A model generated the notes under the pieces. It had not been told where the DNA came from. It made no database searches and saw only the letters and a list, made by a program, of their open reading frames with translations. Source: Streptomyces sp. S4.7 (GTDB lineage Bacteria; Actinomycetota; Actinomycetes; Streptomycetales; Streptomycetaceae). From it: DNA of 64,000 nucleotides. Made by a program: the position numbers and the translations under genes. Positions 40,822 through 49,476 of the stretch are shown piece after piece (position 1 is the first letter of the stretch; each line of letters begins with the position of its first letter). Where the stretch lies: assembly GCF_010384365.1 (NCBI RefSeq), contig NZ_CP048397.1, forward strand, positions 3,596,001 to 3,660,000, read 5' to 3'.

Positions 40822-41733
40822 CTAGGGAACGTCTGCCGGCTCCAGCCCGAAGAGGCGGACCCCGTTCCCGTAACAGACCGCGCGTGTCCAGTCGTCGCCG
40901 AGTCCGAGCCCGTCGAGGACCTCCAACTGATGCAGGTACGGGTAGGGGATGTTGGGGAAGTCCGAACCGAGCAGGATCCGGTCGCCCAGATCCGCGAGCC
41001 GGGCCCTGGCCTCCGCCCCGGCCGGGAACGGCGCGAAGCCCTCGCTGAAGTCGGTGAACACCATCGTCGTGTCGAGCAGGACCCCGTCGTACCGGTCCGC
41101 GAGGTCCAGGAAGTCCGTGTACTCCGGCATCCCCATGTGCGCGACGACCAGCCGCAGTCGCGGATGGCGCGCGAGGAGCCGGCCGACGGGCTCAGGTCCG
41201 GTGAACCTGCCGGGCTGCGGGCCCGATCCGCAGTGCATCACCACCGGCACGCCGGCGTCGGCGAGCAACCCCCAGCTCCGGTCGAGGCGTTCGTCGTTGG
41301 GGTCGTAACCACCCACCTGGAGATGCGACTTGAAGATCCGGGCGCCGGACTCGACGGCCTCGCGTACGTACGTCTCCACGCCCTCCTCCGGGAAGAGGGT
41401 CGCGGTCTGGAGGCAGTCGGGCGTCCGCGCGGCGAAACCGGCGGCCCAGCCGTTGAGCCAGTCCGCCATGCCGGGCTTGTGCGGGTAGAGCATCGAGGTG
41501 TACGCGCGGACGCCGAACGCCCGCAGCAGCGCCACGCGTTGGTCCTCCTCGTGCCGGTAGGTGATGGGCCACTCCATGCCGGTGAGAGGACCGGCGCTGT
41601 CGAAGTACGCCCACACCTTCCGCAGGACGCGGTCGGGCATGAAGTGCGTGTGTATGTCGATGAGTCCGGGCAGCGAGAGCCGGTCCCGGAACTCCCTCAC
41701 GGCCTCGATCTCCGCGGCTGCTTGATCATCCAT
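40822..41733 (-). CDS. Amidohydrolase-2-type metal-dependent hydrolase
   Basis: A 303-residue TIM-barrel hydrolase. Metal ligands are DIHTHF (residues about 26-31), H in VVMHCGSG, H in VVAHMGMPEY and the catalytic D in LLGSDFPNIPYP. The family includes decarboxylases and lactonases (ACMSD-like); the substrate is unknown. It is a single gene. Confidence 0.88.
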   Translation of the reverse strand: MDDQAAAEIEAVREFRDRLSLPGLIDIHTHFMPDRVLRKVWAYFDSAGPLTGMEWPITYRHEEDQRVALLRAFGVRAYTSMLYPHKPGMADWLNGWAAGFAARTPDCLQTATLFPEEGVETYVREAVESGARIFKSHLQVGGYDPNDERLDRSWGLLADAGVPVVMHCGSGPQPGRFTGPEPVGRLLARHPRLRLVVAHMGMPEYTDFLDLADRYDGVLLDTTMVFTDFSEGFAPFPAGAEARARLADLGDRILLGSDFPNIPYPYLHQLEVLDGLGLGDDWTRAVCYGNGVRLFGLEPADVP

Positions 41734-41795
41734 CCCTCTGGCCTCCGATCCGGACGGCGTGCTGTCCAGCGGTACCCGCAGGACCGCGGATCACG

Positions 41796-42674
41796 TCAGA
41801 ACAGCCCGTCCTGTACGGAGCGGTCGGAGCCGGCCACTTCGCGTACGGGCACACTCACGCCCCCGGTGTCCCCCGCCGCGGCAAGTTCCCACCCCTTGAC
41901 CAGCCTTGTGTCGAGCACGAGCACCGCGCCGTCGTCGCACTCCAGGTGCAGGTCGGGCCCGGCGGCTGCCACGAGCCGCCCGCCCACGCGCCCTCCGTCG
42001 ACCAGCTCGCCGATCACACCCGTCACGGGCGGGGTCCCGGTCAGTCCGAACACGCCCATGTGGTCGACCGGTCGGTAGTCGGCGCGCTCCAACGACTCGG
42101 GCCACCCGGCGAGCGCGACGGCCCGCGCGTACAACTCGCCCACCTCCGAGGCCCGTTCGGCGGGCGCGGTCGGCAGTGTGGCGCGTACGGCACGCTTCGC
42201 GGCGTACGGGACGCGGTCCGGCACGCCCAGCGCCGTACGCAGCAACTCCTCCGTGCGCCGCGCCGCCATCAGCGGCCCGCGCCCGAGCCGGGTGAACACC
42301 ACGGCGCCCTGTTCGAGCAGCCGCGCCGACCCGCGTGCCTCGGCGGTGATCCCGACCTTGACCATGCCGGGCCCGAACCACGCCAGATAGACCAGGTACG
42401 GCTGCGGATCGTCGGCGACGGTGTCGGCCGCCACCGACCGCGACCGGTCGAGCCGCGCGCAGTCCGGGCACTGCCCGCCGGTGCTCCGCCCGCCCACGAC
42501 GGCGCCGAGGGGACAGACCTGCCCCCGCACCCCGGCACAGCGCCGCTGCCCGACGGCCCGGAACCCGAGGTCACGCCCGTACCCGAGCACGCTGCGCCGC
42601 TCCCGCCCGCCGTCGCGCCACACCAACTCGGCCCCGCCGGGGCTCCACCGCAGCCCACCGCACCGCCACCCCAT
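41796..42674 (-). CDS. DUF2797 protein
   Basis: A 292-residue protein of family DUF2797. Two Cys pairs (C in QRRCAGVRGQVC; C-x-x-C in GQCPDC) form a putative zinc site. They are followed by YLVYLAWFGPGMVKVGITAEAR, which resembles a GIY-YIG-like strand (Y-L...K-V-G-I-T). The function is unproven. ATG at 42674 is divergent from the next gene with 29 bases between. Confidence 0.8.
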   Translation of the reverse strand: MGWRCGGLRWSPGGAELVWRDGGRERRSVLGYGRDLGFRAVGQRRCAGVRGQVCPLGAVVGGRSTGGQCPDCARLDRSRSVAADTVADDPQPYLVYLAWFGPGMVKVGITAEARGSARLLEQGAVVFTRLGRGPLMAARRTEELLRTALGVPDRVPYAAKRAVRATLPTAPAERASEVGELYARAVALAGWPESLERADYRPVDHMGVFGLTGTPPVTGVIGELVDGGRVGGRLVAAAGPDLHLECDDGAVLVLDTRLVKGWELAAAGDTGGVSVPVREVAGSDRSVQDGLF

Positions 42675-42703
42675 ACGTGCTCCCGATCTGCTAGAAGTGC
42701 GAA

Positions 42704-43123
42704 ATGCCGCTCCTCACGACCCTCACAACCCCCACCCTCCACTACATCCGCTTCCAGTCCCCGACCCGGAGCCCGCGCGGCCACTTCCCGGGCGTCTTCG
42801 CGCTGGCCAACGGCCTGGCGCGGGGCGGCAGGCTGACCCCGGAGCAGTGGAGTTCCTGGCGTACGAACAACGACTGGTACGACGCGGCCTACCCGGACCC
42901 CGCGAAGGCCGACCCGACGGTCTACGACCACGACGTCAACCCGGGCGCGACGGCCTGGTTCAAGTCGACGGCGGACGAACTGCTCGCGCGGGTGCCCGCC
43001 TATCTCGACCTGCTGGCCGCGCACGACGTCGCGTGCGTACGGCTCACGTCGCCGGTCGCGCCCGGCAGGGTGGTCTACGAGGACGGAAGCCAGATCGTGG
43101 TGGTCCCGGCGAGCCCGGCCTGA
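42704..43123 (+). CDS. Conserved hypothetical protein
   Basis: A 139-residue soluble protein (MPLLTTLTTPTLHYIRF), with WRTNNDWYDAAYPDPAKADP and FKSTADELLARVPAYLDLLAAHDV. I recall relatives across Streptomyces but no function. It ends 4 bases from the stop of the convergent isochorismatase gene. Confidence 0.72.
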   Translation: MPLLTTLTTPTLHYIRFQSPTRSPRGHFPGVFALANGLARGGRLTPEQWSSWRTNNDWYDAAYPDPAKADPTVYDHDVNPGATAWFKSTADELLARVPAYLDLLAAHDVACVRLTSPVAPGRVVYEDGSQIVVVPASPA

Positions 43124-43127
43124 AGCC

Positions 43128-43700
43128 TCACCGCCCGCCCGCCTCGAAGCGCACGTCGACGGCGCGCGCGACGATCTCGGCCTCGTCCCCGAGCGCCCAC
43201 TCCGCCACCCGCGACACGGTCGCGGCCGGGATGGCCTCGCTGATGCCGTCGGCGGCCGGGACGCCGTACGTCGAGTGGGCGTCGTGCGGCAGCACGACCC
43301 GGTAGCCACGCGCCAGCGCGGTCCGCGCGGTGGCCGACACGCACATCTCGGACATCACCCCGCACAGGGCGATCCCCTTCACCCCGGCGGCCACGAGCAG
43401 CCCGCCGAGCGAGGTCCCCGCGAACCCGTCGTCGTGCCGCTTCCGCACGACGACCTCGCGGTCCCCCTCCACGACGGGCAGGGCGAGCTCCCACCCCGCG
43501 GTCCCGGCCTCGTCATCGGCGCCGGCGGCCCCGTCGTTCTGCAGATGCACGACGAGCACACCACACTCCCGCGCCCGCCCGAGCATCCCTTCAACGGCTT
43601 CCCGCACGGCCGGCGCGCCGGGCACGGCCCCCTCCCCGCCGAAGAAGGCACGCTGCACATCGACAACAACCAAGGCCTGCACGGCCGCCAGCTCACCCAT
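43128..43700 (-). CDS. Isochorismatase-like cysteine hydrolase
   Basis: A 190-residue hydrolase with the catalytic triad of the family: D in LVVVDVQRAFF, K in VVVRKRHDDGF, and C in LCGVMSEMCVSATARTAL (with the usual cis-peptide before MSEMC). The substrate is unknown; relatives act on nicotinamide or isochorismate-like amides and ethers. ATG at 43700 is used. Confidence 0.88.
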   Translation of the reverse strand: MGELAAVQALVVVDVQRAFFGGEGAVPGAPAVREAVEGMLGRARECGVLVVHLQNDGAAGADDEAGTAGWELALPVVEGDREVVVRKRHDDGFAGTSLGGLLVAAGVKGIALCGVMSEMCVSATARTALARGYRVVLPHDAHSTYGVPAADGISEAIPAATVSRVAEWALGDEAEIVARAVDVRFEAGGR

Positions 43701-43765
43701 CCCGCGATAATCACCGCCCCCGGCCCGCGCCACAAACGGTTAGGCGACGTCGGGGAGCTCTTCGC

Positions 43766-44329
43766 TCAGGCCCGCGGGATGTCGCGGCCGGTCGGCCGGT
43801 ACTCGACCAGCAGCACCCGGCCGTCCAGGGAACGGTGTTCGACCAGCTCCAGGTCGGCCGACAGCACATCCGCGAAGAACGGTTCGCGGCCCGACGGCCC
43901 GACGAGCAGCGGGAACGTCATCAGCCGCAGCCGGTCGACGAGACCCGCGTCGAGGAGTTGTCGCACCACGGAGAGACTTCCCATGGTGCGGAGCGGAACG
44001 TCGCTCTCGACCTTGAGCCGCCCGATCTCCCCGACGAGGTCGTCACGGCAGATACGCGTGTTCGGCCACGAGGCGGTCTTCAGCGTCTTCGAGAACACGA
44101 CGGTGTTCAGCTCACCCATCCGCCGCCAGCCCGCGTCCCGCGCTTCCTCGGGCAGCCCCGCGAGCGCCTCGTAGGTGCGCCGCCCGAGAACGACCAGTTG
44201 CGGCAGGGCCGACTCAGCGGTGATCCACTGCTCCAGGTCGGGACCGAAGTACCCGAAATACCCGGGCGACGTCTCCCCGCCGGCCCACCCGTCGACCGAG
44301 ATGAACACATCGACAGTCAGTTTCTGCAC
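43766..44329 (-). CDS. Dihydrofolate reductase-fold (RibD C-terminal) protein
   Basis: A 187-residue protein, KLTVDVFISVDGWAGG at the start and VVLGRRTYEALAGL, NTVVFSKTL, MGSLSVVRQLLDAGLVDRLRL in order, as in actinobacterial DHFR-family proteins. It probably binds NADPH; the substrate is unknown. The GTG start has GAGGGA upstream. The gene lies 96 bases from the first transposase end. Confidence 0.86.
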   Translation of the reverse strand: MQKLTVDVFISVDGWAGGETSPGYFGYFGPDLEQWITAESALPQLVVLGRRTYEALAGLPEEARDAGWRRMGELNTVVFSKTLKTASWPNTRICRDDLVGEIGRLKVESDVPLRTMGSLSVVRQLLDAGLVDRLRLMTFPLLVGPSGREPFFADVLSADLELVEHRSLDGRVLLVEYRPTGRDIPRA

Positions 44330-44424
44330 GGCCGTCCCTCCGGGGCTCGCGTCCCGGGCCCTGTTGGTCCCGAGCCCTTCCACGGGAGACGTCGGAGCCA
44401 CACCGGGCTTCTCGACACGATCTA

Positions 44425-45417
44425 CTAGGCGTATGAGGCCATGACGTTGGTGACACGTTGTTTGAGCGCGGCTGCGGGTGGCTGACCGCCGACGGCGCTG
44501 TGGGGGCGGTGGCAGTTGTAGTGCACGTGCCACACGGCGGTCGCGTCCGCGCGCTGGGCCTTGGAGGTCCAGGTGCGGGCGTAGAGGAACTCTTCGGCGA
44601 GGATCCGGTTGTACCTCTCGACCTTCCCGTTGTGCTTGGGCGTGTACGGCTTGATGCGCTTGTGCTTCGCGCCGACCAGGGCTCGGGCGAAGGCGTCCGC
44701 GCGGTAGCAAGCGCCGTTGTCAGTGACGATCTTCTCGATGTGCGTGATGCCGTGCGTGGCGAACCAGACCCTGGCCCGGTGCAGGAATCCGACTGCGGTG
44801 GCGGCCTTCTCGTCTGGCAACGGTTCGGTGTAGGCGATCCGGGTGTGCCCGTCGACGGCGGAATGCAGGTAGACGTAGCCGCGTTTGCCGGTCCTGATCT
44901 TGGATCTCGCGGCGGCGCGGGCTTGGTCGGAGTCGCGGCCGTGGGCACGCCACCCGCCACCATCGGGGATGCGGCCGACTTTCTTGACGTCGACGTGGAC
45001 CATGTGTCCGGGACACTTGGCCACGATGGTGCGCGGCGTGCGGTTGGTGTCGCCGTCGGGGTCGATGAACCGGCGGCGGTTCAATCCGAGTTGAGCGAGC
45101 AGTCGGCTTACGGTGCGACGGCTGACCGTTGTGCCGGTGTCGTGGAGTTCGAACGCGATCCGGGCCGCCGACCACTTGTGCTCGCGACGCCAGGTCTCGA
45201 TCTGTTCCACGGTCTCCGGCGGTGTCGCAGTCGGTTGGCGATGTGGCGTCGAGGAGCGGTCAAGCAGCCCGGCCTCGCCATGGCGGCGATAGCGGTTCAC
45301 CCACTTCGACGCGCACGCCCGGGAGATGCCCATCTCCGCAGCCACGTGCGCGATCGGCCTGGCGCGGCATCGCTCGACGAGCCGTCGCCGGCCTTCAAGG
45401 GAGAGTGGCGCGTTGAG
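44425..45417 (-). pseudogene. IS481-type transposase lacking an in-frame start
   Basis: 330 codons of an IS481-family transposase: N-terminal HTH (RPIAHVAAEMGISRACASKWVNRYRRHG), a DDE domain with D in HVDVKKVGRIPDGGG, D in VTDNGACYRAD and E in KVERYNRILAEEF. Compared with the sister copy at 56226-57230 (which starts MSHANAPLS), homology begins at LNAPLSLEG, but the nearest ATG (45434) is in another frame. The frame shift near 45418 means no normal start. No terminal inverted repeats could be found. It may be expressed only by frameshifting or not at all. Confidence 0.78.
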
Positions 45418-45430
45418 ATGGTCGTCTGGG

Positions 45431-46246
45431 TCATCGTGCGGTGGGGCGCATCGTGGCGGCGGTGTCCATGGCGACGGTGAGCGGGTCGGTGAGCGGCCGG
45501 TCCAGTAGCTGGACGAGGTCGGGGCAGGTGTTGCTGAGGAAGCCGTGCCGGACGCTGGACGCGATCGAGGCGAGCATCGGCGGCTGGAACGGAAGCATGC
45601 CGTCATCACAGAGGAGGATGGCACGGTAGTCGGCGAGCCCGATCGTTCGATGCGCGACGCCCAGCTTGCCAGCGACGTCGGTGGCGGTGATCGGTTCGCC
45701 CAACAGGTCGTAGGTCCTGCCGGAGTGGACAGACGGGTTGCTGGCCACGATGGCTGCGGCGGCGGCCAGGTCGGTCCGCGCTGCCGCGGAGACAGCCCCG
45801 TCGCCAAAAGCTGATTCCAGTCCTTCGGCCGTCCAAGCCAGGAGCGCACCGAACAGTTCGGCGTAGAGCCCGTTGCGCAGGATCGTCCAGCCGAGTCCAC
45901 TGGTCTTGATCATCCGCTCGGTCGCCCGGTGAGCGAGGGCGAAGCCGAGGTGGTCACCTTCGCCGGTCAGGCTGGTGTAAACGACATGAGCTACACCGCC
46001 GCGTACGGCAGCGTCGAGAACGGCACCGTGGCGGGCGATGACCAGGTCGTCCTCGGCATACCCTGCCGACACCAGAACCAGCGTCGAGACCCCGCTGAGG
46101 TCGAGGGTTGCAGGGTCGTCGAAGTCGAGTCGACGCTGCCCGTTGGCTGGCGTGCGGCTGCCACCCAGGGCGGGCACCTTTCGCTCTGCCAGCTCCTGAA
46201 GCGTGAGAGAGGCGAGCTGTCCGTTCGCTCCGGTCACCATGATCAT
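45431..46246 (-). CDS. NmrA-like NAD(P)H-binding protein
   Basis: A 271-residue atypical short-chain dehydrogenase fold. The dinucleotide motif is MVTGANGQLASLTLQEL, followed by AHVVYTSLTGEGDH and WTILRNGLYAELFG. Relatives act as NAD(P)H:quinone reductases or redox sensors. It is divergent from the HxlR gene, the usual arrangement where the regulator controls the reductase. Its last codons and stop (ATGA) abut the transposase gene, so the true C-terminus may have been altered. AGGA precedes the ATG. Confidence 0.88.
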   Translation of the reverse strand: MIMVTGANGQLASLTLQELAERKVPALGGSRTPANGQRRLDFDDPATLDLSGVSTLVLVSAGYAEDDLVIARHGAVLDAAVRGGVAHVVYTSLTGEGDHLGFALAHRATERMIKTSGLGWTILRNGLYAELFGALLAWTAEGLESAFGDGAVSAAARTDLAAAAAIVASNPSVHSGRTYDLLGEPITATDVAGKLGVAHRTIGLADYRAILLCDDGMLPFQPPMLASIASSVRHGFLSNTCPDLVQLLDRPLTDPLTVAMDTAATMRPTAR

Positions 46247-46333
46247 TGTGATCCTGTCTCCTACCGTGGTTCTCTTCAGTAACTACGGTGAGATCCTCAA
46301 CCGACAGTGGTCGGCCCACAAGGAGGCAGTTTC
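46247..46333. promoter_or_regulatory. Divergent promoter of the NmrA-like and HxlR genes
   Basis: 87 bases between divergent starts. ACCGT (about 46263) and ACGGT (about 46286) are inverted around GGTTCTCTTCAGTAACT, a plausible HxlR site. Confidence 0.5.
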
Positions 46334-46756
46334 GTGTCAGTGACGCACACCGAGATAACCGCTGGAGCCGCCGAGCTCGAGCCGTGCGGACAGCCGGACC
46401 ACCCCGATTGCGGGATCAGGGATGTCCTCGATCGGGTCGGCGACAAATGGTCTGTTTTCGTCATCGCCGAACTCACTAACGGGCCGCGACGCTTCCGGCA
46501 ACTCCAGCGCGCCATCGACGGGATCTCCCAGCGAATGCTGACCCTGACGGTGCGCAGGCTGGAGCGCGACGGCTTGGTCTTGCGGACCGTCTATCCGACT
46601 GTGCCCGCCCAGGTCGACTACCGGCTCACCGAGACCGGAGCGAGCCTGACCTACCTCGTCAAGGCACTCGCCGACTGGTCACTGGGACATCGGGCCAGCA
46701 TTGCCCAGGCTCGTCAGTCCTACGACAAGGACCACCCCGACAGCGAGATTCGATGA
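46334..46756 (+). CDS. HxlR-family regulator
   Basis: A 140-residue winged-helix protein. CGIRDVLDRVGDKWSVFVIAEL, GPRRFRQLQRAIDGISQRMLTLTVRRLERDGLV (two parts) and YRLTETGASL are classic HxlR. Cys residues in EPCGQPDHPDCGIRD before the HTH may sense thiol or quinone stress (inference). The GTG at 46334 has AAGGAGG upstream. Confidence 0.92.
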   Translation: MSVTHTEITAGAAELEPCGQPDHPDCGIRDVLDRVGDKWSVFVIAELTNGPRRFRQLQRAIDGISQRMLTLTVRRLERDGLVLRTVYPTVPAQVDYRLTETGASLTYLVKALADWSLGHRASIAQARQSYDKDHPDSEIR

Positions 46757-47360
46757 CTCGTACGAGTCCTTGGTGTCGCCCCGCGTTTCCGGCTTCCTCC
46801 TGGCCGGTCCCGCTGGCGACATGAGACACATACGAAGAGGCGGCACCCACCGGCATGGGCCCCGAGACCCAACCCCGGGCCCAACCCACGAACTGTGCCC
46901 CGCGTCCCACCTCCCCACCGAACGCTCCGCCGCCGTCAGGCTGGGCCCCTGAATACAGGAAAGCGCAGAAGCCCTCACGGGGCGTTGATCGTTCCCTGCG
47001 GGAAGGAGACTCGCCGACAGGCGACTTGGCGCGCTGCCGAGACCGCGTACCCGAGATGACTACATGAGCTTTGATGAACAGCGCCTCCGTGCGAGTGCGA
47101 AAACAGTACCGCGCGCCGGTAACCCCAACCGAAGAATCCATTCTGCACAGTCAAAAAAAAACCAGAACCATTCCGATGCAAGGTTAAGCCATTCACAACC
47201 TTCTCTCACAATATGGAAAATAAAATGCGTCGAGACACCTCTGCGCGTATTGCCGCCGGGAGGAAATTCGTGCGTAGTCTGCCCCGCGACAGAATGAAGG
47301 CTTTCCGGGCGATCGGTAGAGGCCCGGCCGGCCCCCGGTCTCCCGAGAGAAATGGTCTCG
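46757..47360. other. 604-base stretch without a supported gene
   Basis: ORFs here lack ribosome sites or family features. The right part (about 47100-47250) is AT-richer, with an A8 run near 47153, and probably carries the promoter of the ice-binding-type gene. Confidence 0.6.
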
Positions 47361-48614
47361 ATGAAGCTCAACATCCCTGGCGTGGTTCGACCACGATCCG
47401 TTTCCGGCTGGCTGACCGCCACACTCACGGCTGCCGTCGCCGCCGCAATGGTCGCGGTGACGCCGACCCAGGCGCTCGCCATTGCCACACCCGTGCCTCT
47501 GGGCACGGCCGACGCCTTTGCTGTTCTGGCCGGTGAGTCGATCACCAACACCGGCCCCTCGGTCATCACCGGCGACATCGGTGTGAGCCCCGGAACGGCC
47601 ATCACCGGCTTTCCGCCGGGTCTGGTCCTCGGCGCGCAGCACTCCGCGGACGCGGTGGCCCTGCAGGCCAAGTCCGACCTCGTGACCGCGTTCAACAACG
47701 CCGCGGGACAGGCCACGGACGCGGTGCTCCCGCCGGACGCCGGCGGCCTGACGCTCGTCGGCGGTGTCTACACCGCGCCCTCGACCCTGGGCCTGACCGG
47801 CACCCTCACCCTCGACGCGCAGAACAACCCCAACACCGTCTGGGTCTTCCAGGTCGGCTCCGGACTGACGACCGCCTCCGCCAGCCGGGTCGCGCTCATC
47901 AACGGCGCGCAGGCGTGCAACGTGTTCTGGGAGATCGGAAGTTCGGCCACCCTGGGCACCAACTCGACGTTCGTCGGCAACATCCTGGCCCTGACCTCGA
48001 TCAGCGCCACGACCGGGGCGACCATCGACGGTCGCGCGCTCGCGCGCAACGGTTCGGTGACCCTGGACACCAACCGGATCACCCGCTCCACCTGCACCGG
48101 CGGCACCACGTCCGGGACGACGACCGGCACCACCACAGGGACGACGACCGGCACCACGACCGGCACCACGACCGGTACCACCACGGGGACCACGACCGGA
48201 ACGACGGGCAGTGTGCTCGGCGGCGTGCTCGGTGGCGTGCTCGGCGGTGGGACGACCGGCACCAACACCGGCGGCGTGCTGGGTGGCGTGCTCGGCGGCG
48301 TCGTGACCGGCGGCACCACGGGCGGCACCACGGGTGGGACGACCGGCGGCACCACCGGCGGGTCCACGGGCGGGGTCATCTCAGGCAACACCACCGGGAA
48401 CACGACCGGGAACACGGTGGGCAACACCTCCGGCGGCGGACACGGCGGCAAGCCTCCGGGGAAGCCGGGCCACGGTCACGGGAAGCCCGACCACGGTCAC
48501 GGAAAGCCGGGCCACGGTCACGGAAAGCCCGACCACGGTGAGAAGCCCGGCTACGGCGACGACAAGCCCTCGGAGCACGGCGGCTACGGCGACAAGCCCG
48601 AGCACCTGGCCTGA
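47361..48614 (+). CDS. Secreted ice-binding-family (DUF3494) protein with repetitive tail
   Basis: A 417-residue exported protein. A signal peptide (residues about 1-40, ending TQALA-IA) leads to a DUF3494 beta-solenoid (about 42-240: FAVLAGESITNTGPSVITGDIGVSPGTAI, GGVYTAPSTLGLTGTLTLDAQ). Although named for ice-binding proteins, many such domains are adhesins. The tail is three kinds of repeats: TTTG units (about 245-275), GVLGGVLGG/GGTT units (about 280-345), and HGHGKP/HGKPDHG units (about 370-400), the last potentially metal-binding. GAGAGA suits the ATG at 47361; one at 47352 is too close. Confidence 0.85.
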   Translation: MKLNIPGVVRPRSVSGWLTATLTAAVAAAMVAVTPTQALAIATPVPLGTADAFAVLAGESITNTGPSVITGDIGVSPGTAITGFPPGLVLGAQHSADAVALQAKSDLVTAFNNAAGQATDAVLPPDAGGLTLVGGVYTAPSTLGLTGTLTLDAQNNPNTVWVFQVGSGLTTASASRVALINGAQACNVFWEIGSSATLGTNSTFVGNILALTSISATTGATIDGRALARNGSVTLDTNRITRSTCTGGTTSGTTTGTTTGTTTGTTTGTTTGTTTGTTTGTTGSVLGGVLGGVLGGGTTGTNTGGVLGGVLGGVVTGGTTGGTTGGTTGGTTGGSTGGVISGNTTGNTTGNTVGNTSGGGHGGKPPGKPGHGHGKPDHGHGKPGHGHGKPDHGEKPGYGDDKPSEHGGYGDKPEHLA

Positions 48615-48634
48615 CCGAACCGGCCCATGGATCG

Positions 48635-48673
48635 CGCCGCGCGGTGGAATCTCATCGATTCCGCCGCGCGGCG
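48635..48673 (+). terminator. 16-bp stem terminator after the ice-binding gene
   Basis: 48635-48650 pairs with 48658-48673 (one G-T) around a 7-nt loop, 20 bases after the stop. Confidence 0.75.
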
Positions 48674-48714
48674 TCCCAGGAAGTCCCGCGAAAATCCGGG
48701 TGTGAGTAGCTGAT

Positions 48715-49476
48715 ATGAAAGAGACAGGGTGGGTGTCGGTGCCGGGCGGAATTGATTCGGTGGAATCAGTTGAGTCGGTTGAAGCCGTTGGAACCGTTCA
48801 TACGGCTGATGGAGCGGGTTCGACGGGGGTACGGGAAACCGACCCCACCGGGGTACCGGCCACTTCCCGCGTGCTGAAGGCGGGTTTGCGTACCGTCGTA
48901 CTCCTCTGTCTGGCGACCGTGCTGGCGCACGCGGCGTTGGTGTTCCTGCACGTCGCGCCCTCCAATGCCGTCTCACAGCGCTACGCCCGGCAGATCAACG
49001 CCTGGGTCTATCCGCTCTTCGAACAGAACTGGCGGCTCTTCGCCCCTGATCCGGACTCCGTCAACCGGCAGATCTCCGCGCGCACGGCACGCACGGCGGC
49101 CGACGGATCGATCCAGGTGAGTAAGTGGTTCGACCTGACAGCCGTCGACAACGCGGCGGTCGAGCACACCCCGTTCCCCAGCCACACCGCGCAGAACGAA
49201 CTGCGCCGGGCCTGGACCTCGTATCTCGAACTGCACGGTGGGAGCGACGAGTCGCGCTCGGAACGGGCCGTGATGATGCAGAAGTATCTGCGCAACATCG
49301 CGGTGGCGCGGATGTCCGAACGGTTCGGCGGACGTTCCGCGTTCATCCAGCTCAGGGTCGTCACCGTGCCCATCGCGGCCCCGGGGACGGACGGTGGGCG
49401 AACGGCCCAGGGCTCGCCGAAGAACCCCGAGACCCGGCTCCTGCCCTGGTGGAAGGTGACTCCCGATGGCAACTGA
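48715..49476 (+). CDS. DUF5819-family membrane-anchored protein
   Basis: A 253-residue protein. A disordered N-terminus (1-55) is followed by one span (TVVLLCLATVLAHAALVFLHV, about 60-80) and the DUF5819 domain with YARQINAWVYPLFEQNWRLFAPDP, in which the WRLFAPDP motif recurs in HTTM partners. It overlaps the next gene by 11 bases, and the pair is a recurrent actinobacterial unit. Its function is unknown. Confidence 0.85.
   Translation: MKETGWVSVPGGIDSVESVESVEAVGTVHTADGAGSTGVRETDPTGVPATSRVLKAGLRTVVLLCLATVLAHAALVFLHVAPSNAVSQRYARQINAWVYPLFEQNWRLFAPDPDSVNRQISARTARTAADGSIQVSKWFDLTAVDNAAVEHTPFPSHTAQNELRRAWTSYLELHGGSDESRSERAVMMQKYLRNIAVARMSERFGGRSAFIQLRVVTVPIAAPGTDGGRTAQGSPKNPETRLLPWWKVTPDGN

Noticed and set aside
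46975..47196. A 73-codon minus-strand frame in the gap after HxlR
   Set aside because: No ribosome site, unusual composition and no recognised similarity.
47768..48451. 227-codon antisense frame of PPV/VPVV repeats under the ice-binding gene tail
   Set aside because: A mirror of the TTTG/GGTT repeats; no start context and no domain.
48108..48540. Short periodic repeats that could suggest a CRISPR array
   Set aside because: Repeats are contiguous and in frame in a protein tail, with no unique spacers and no cas genes.
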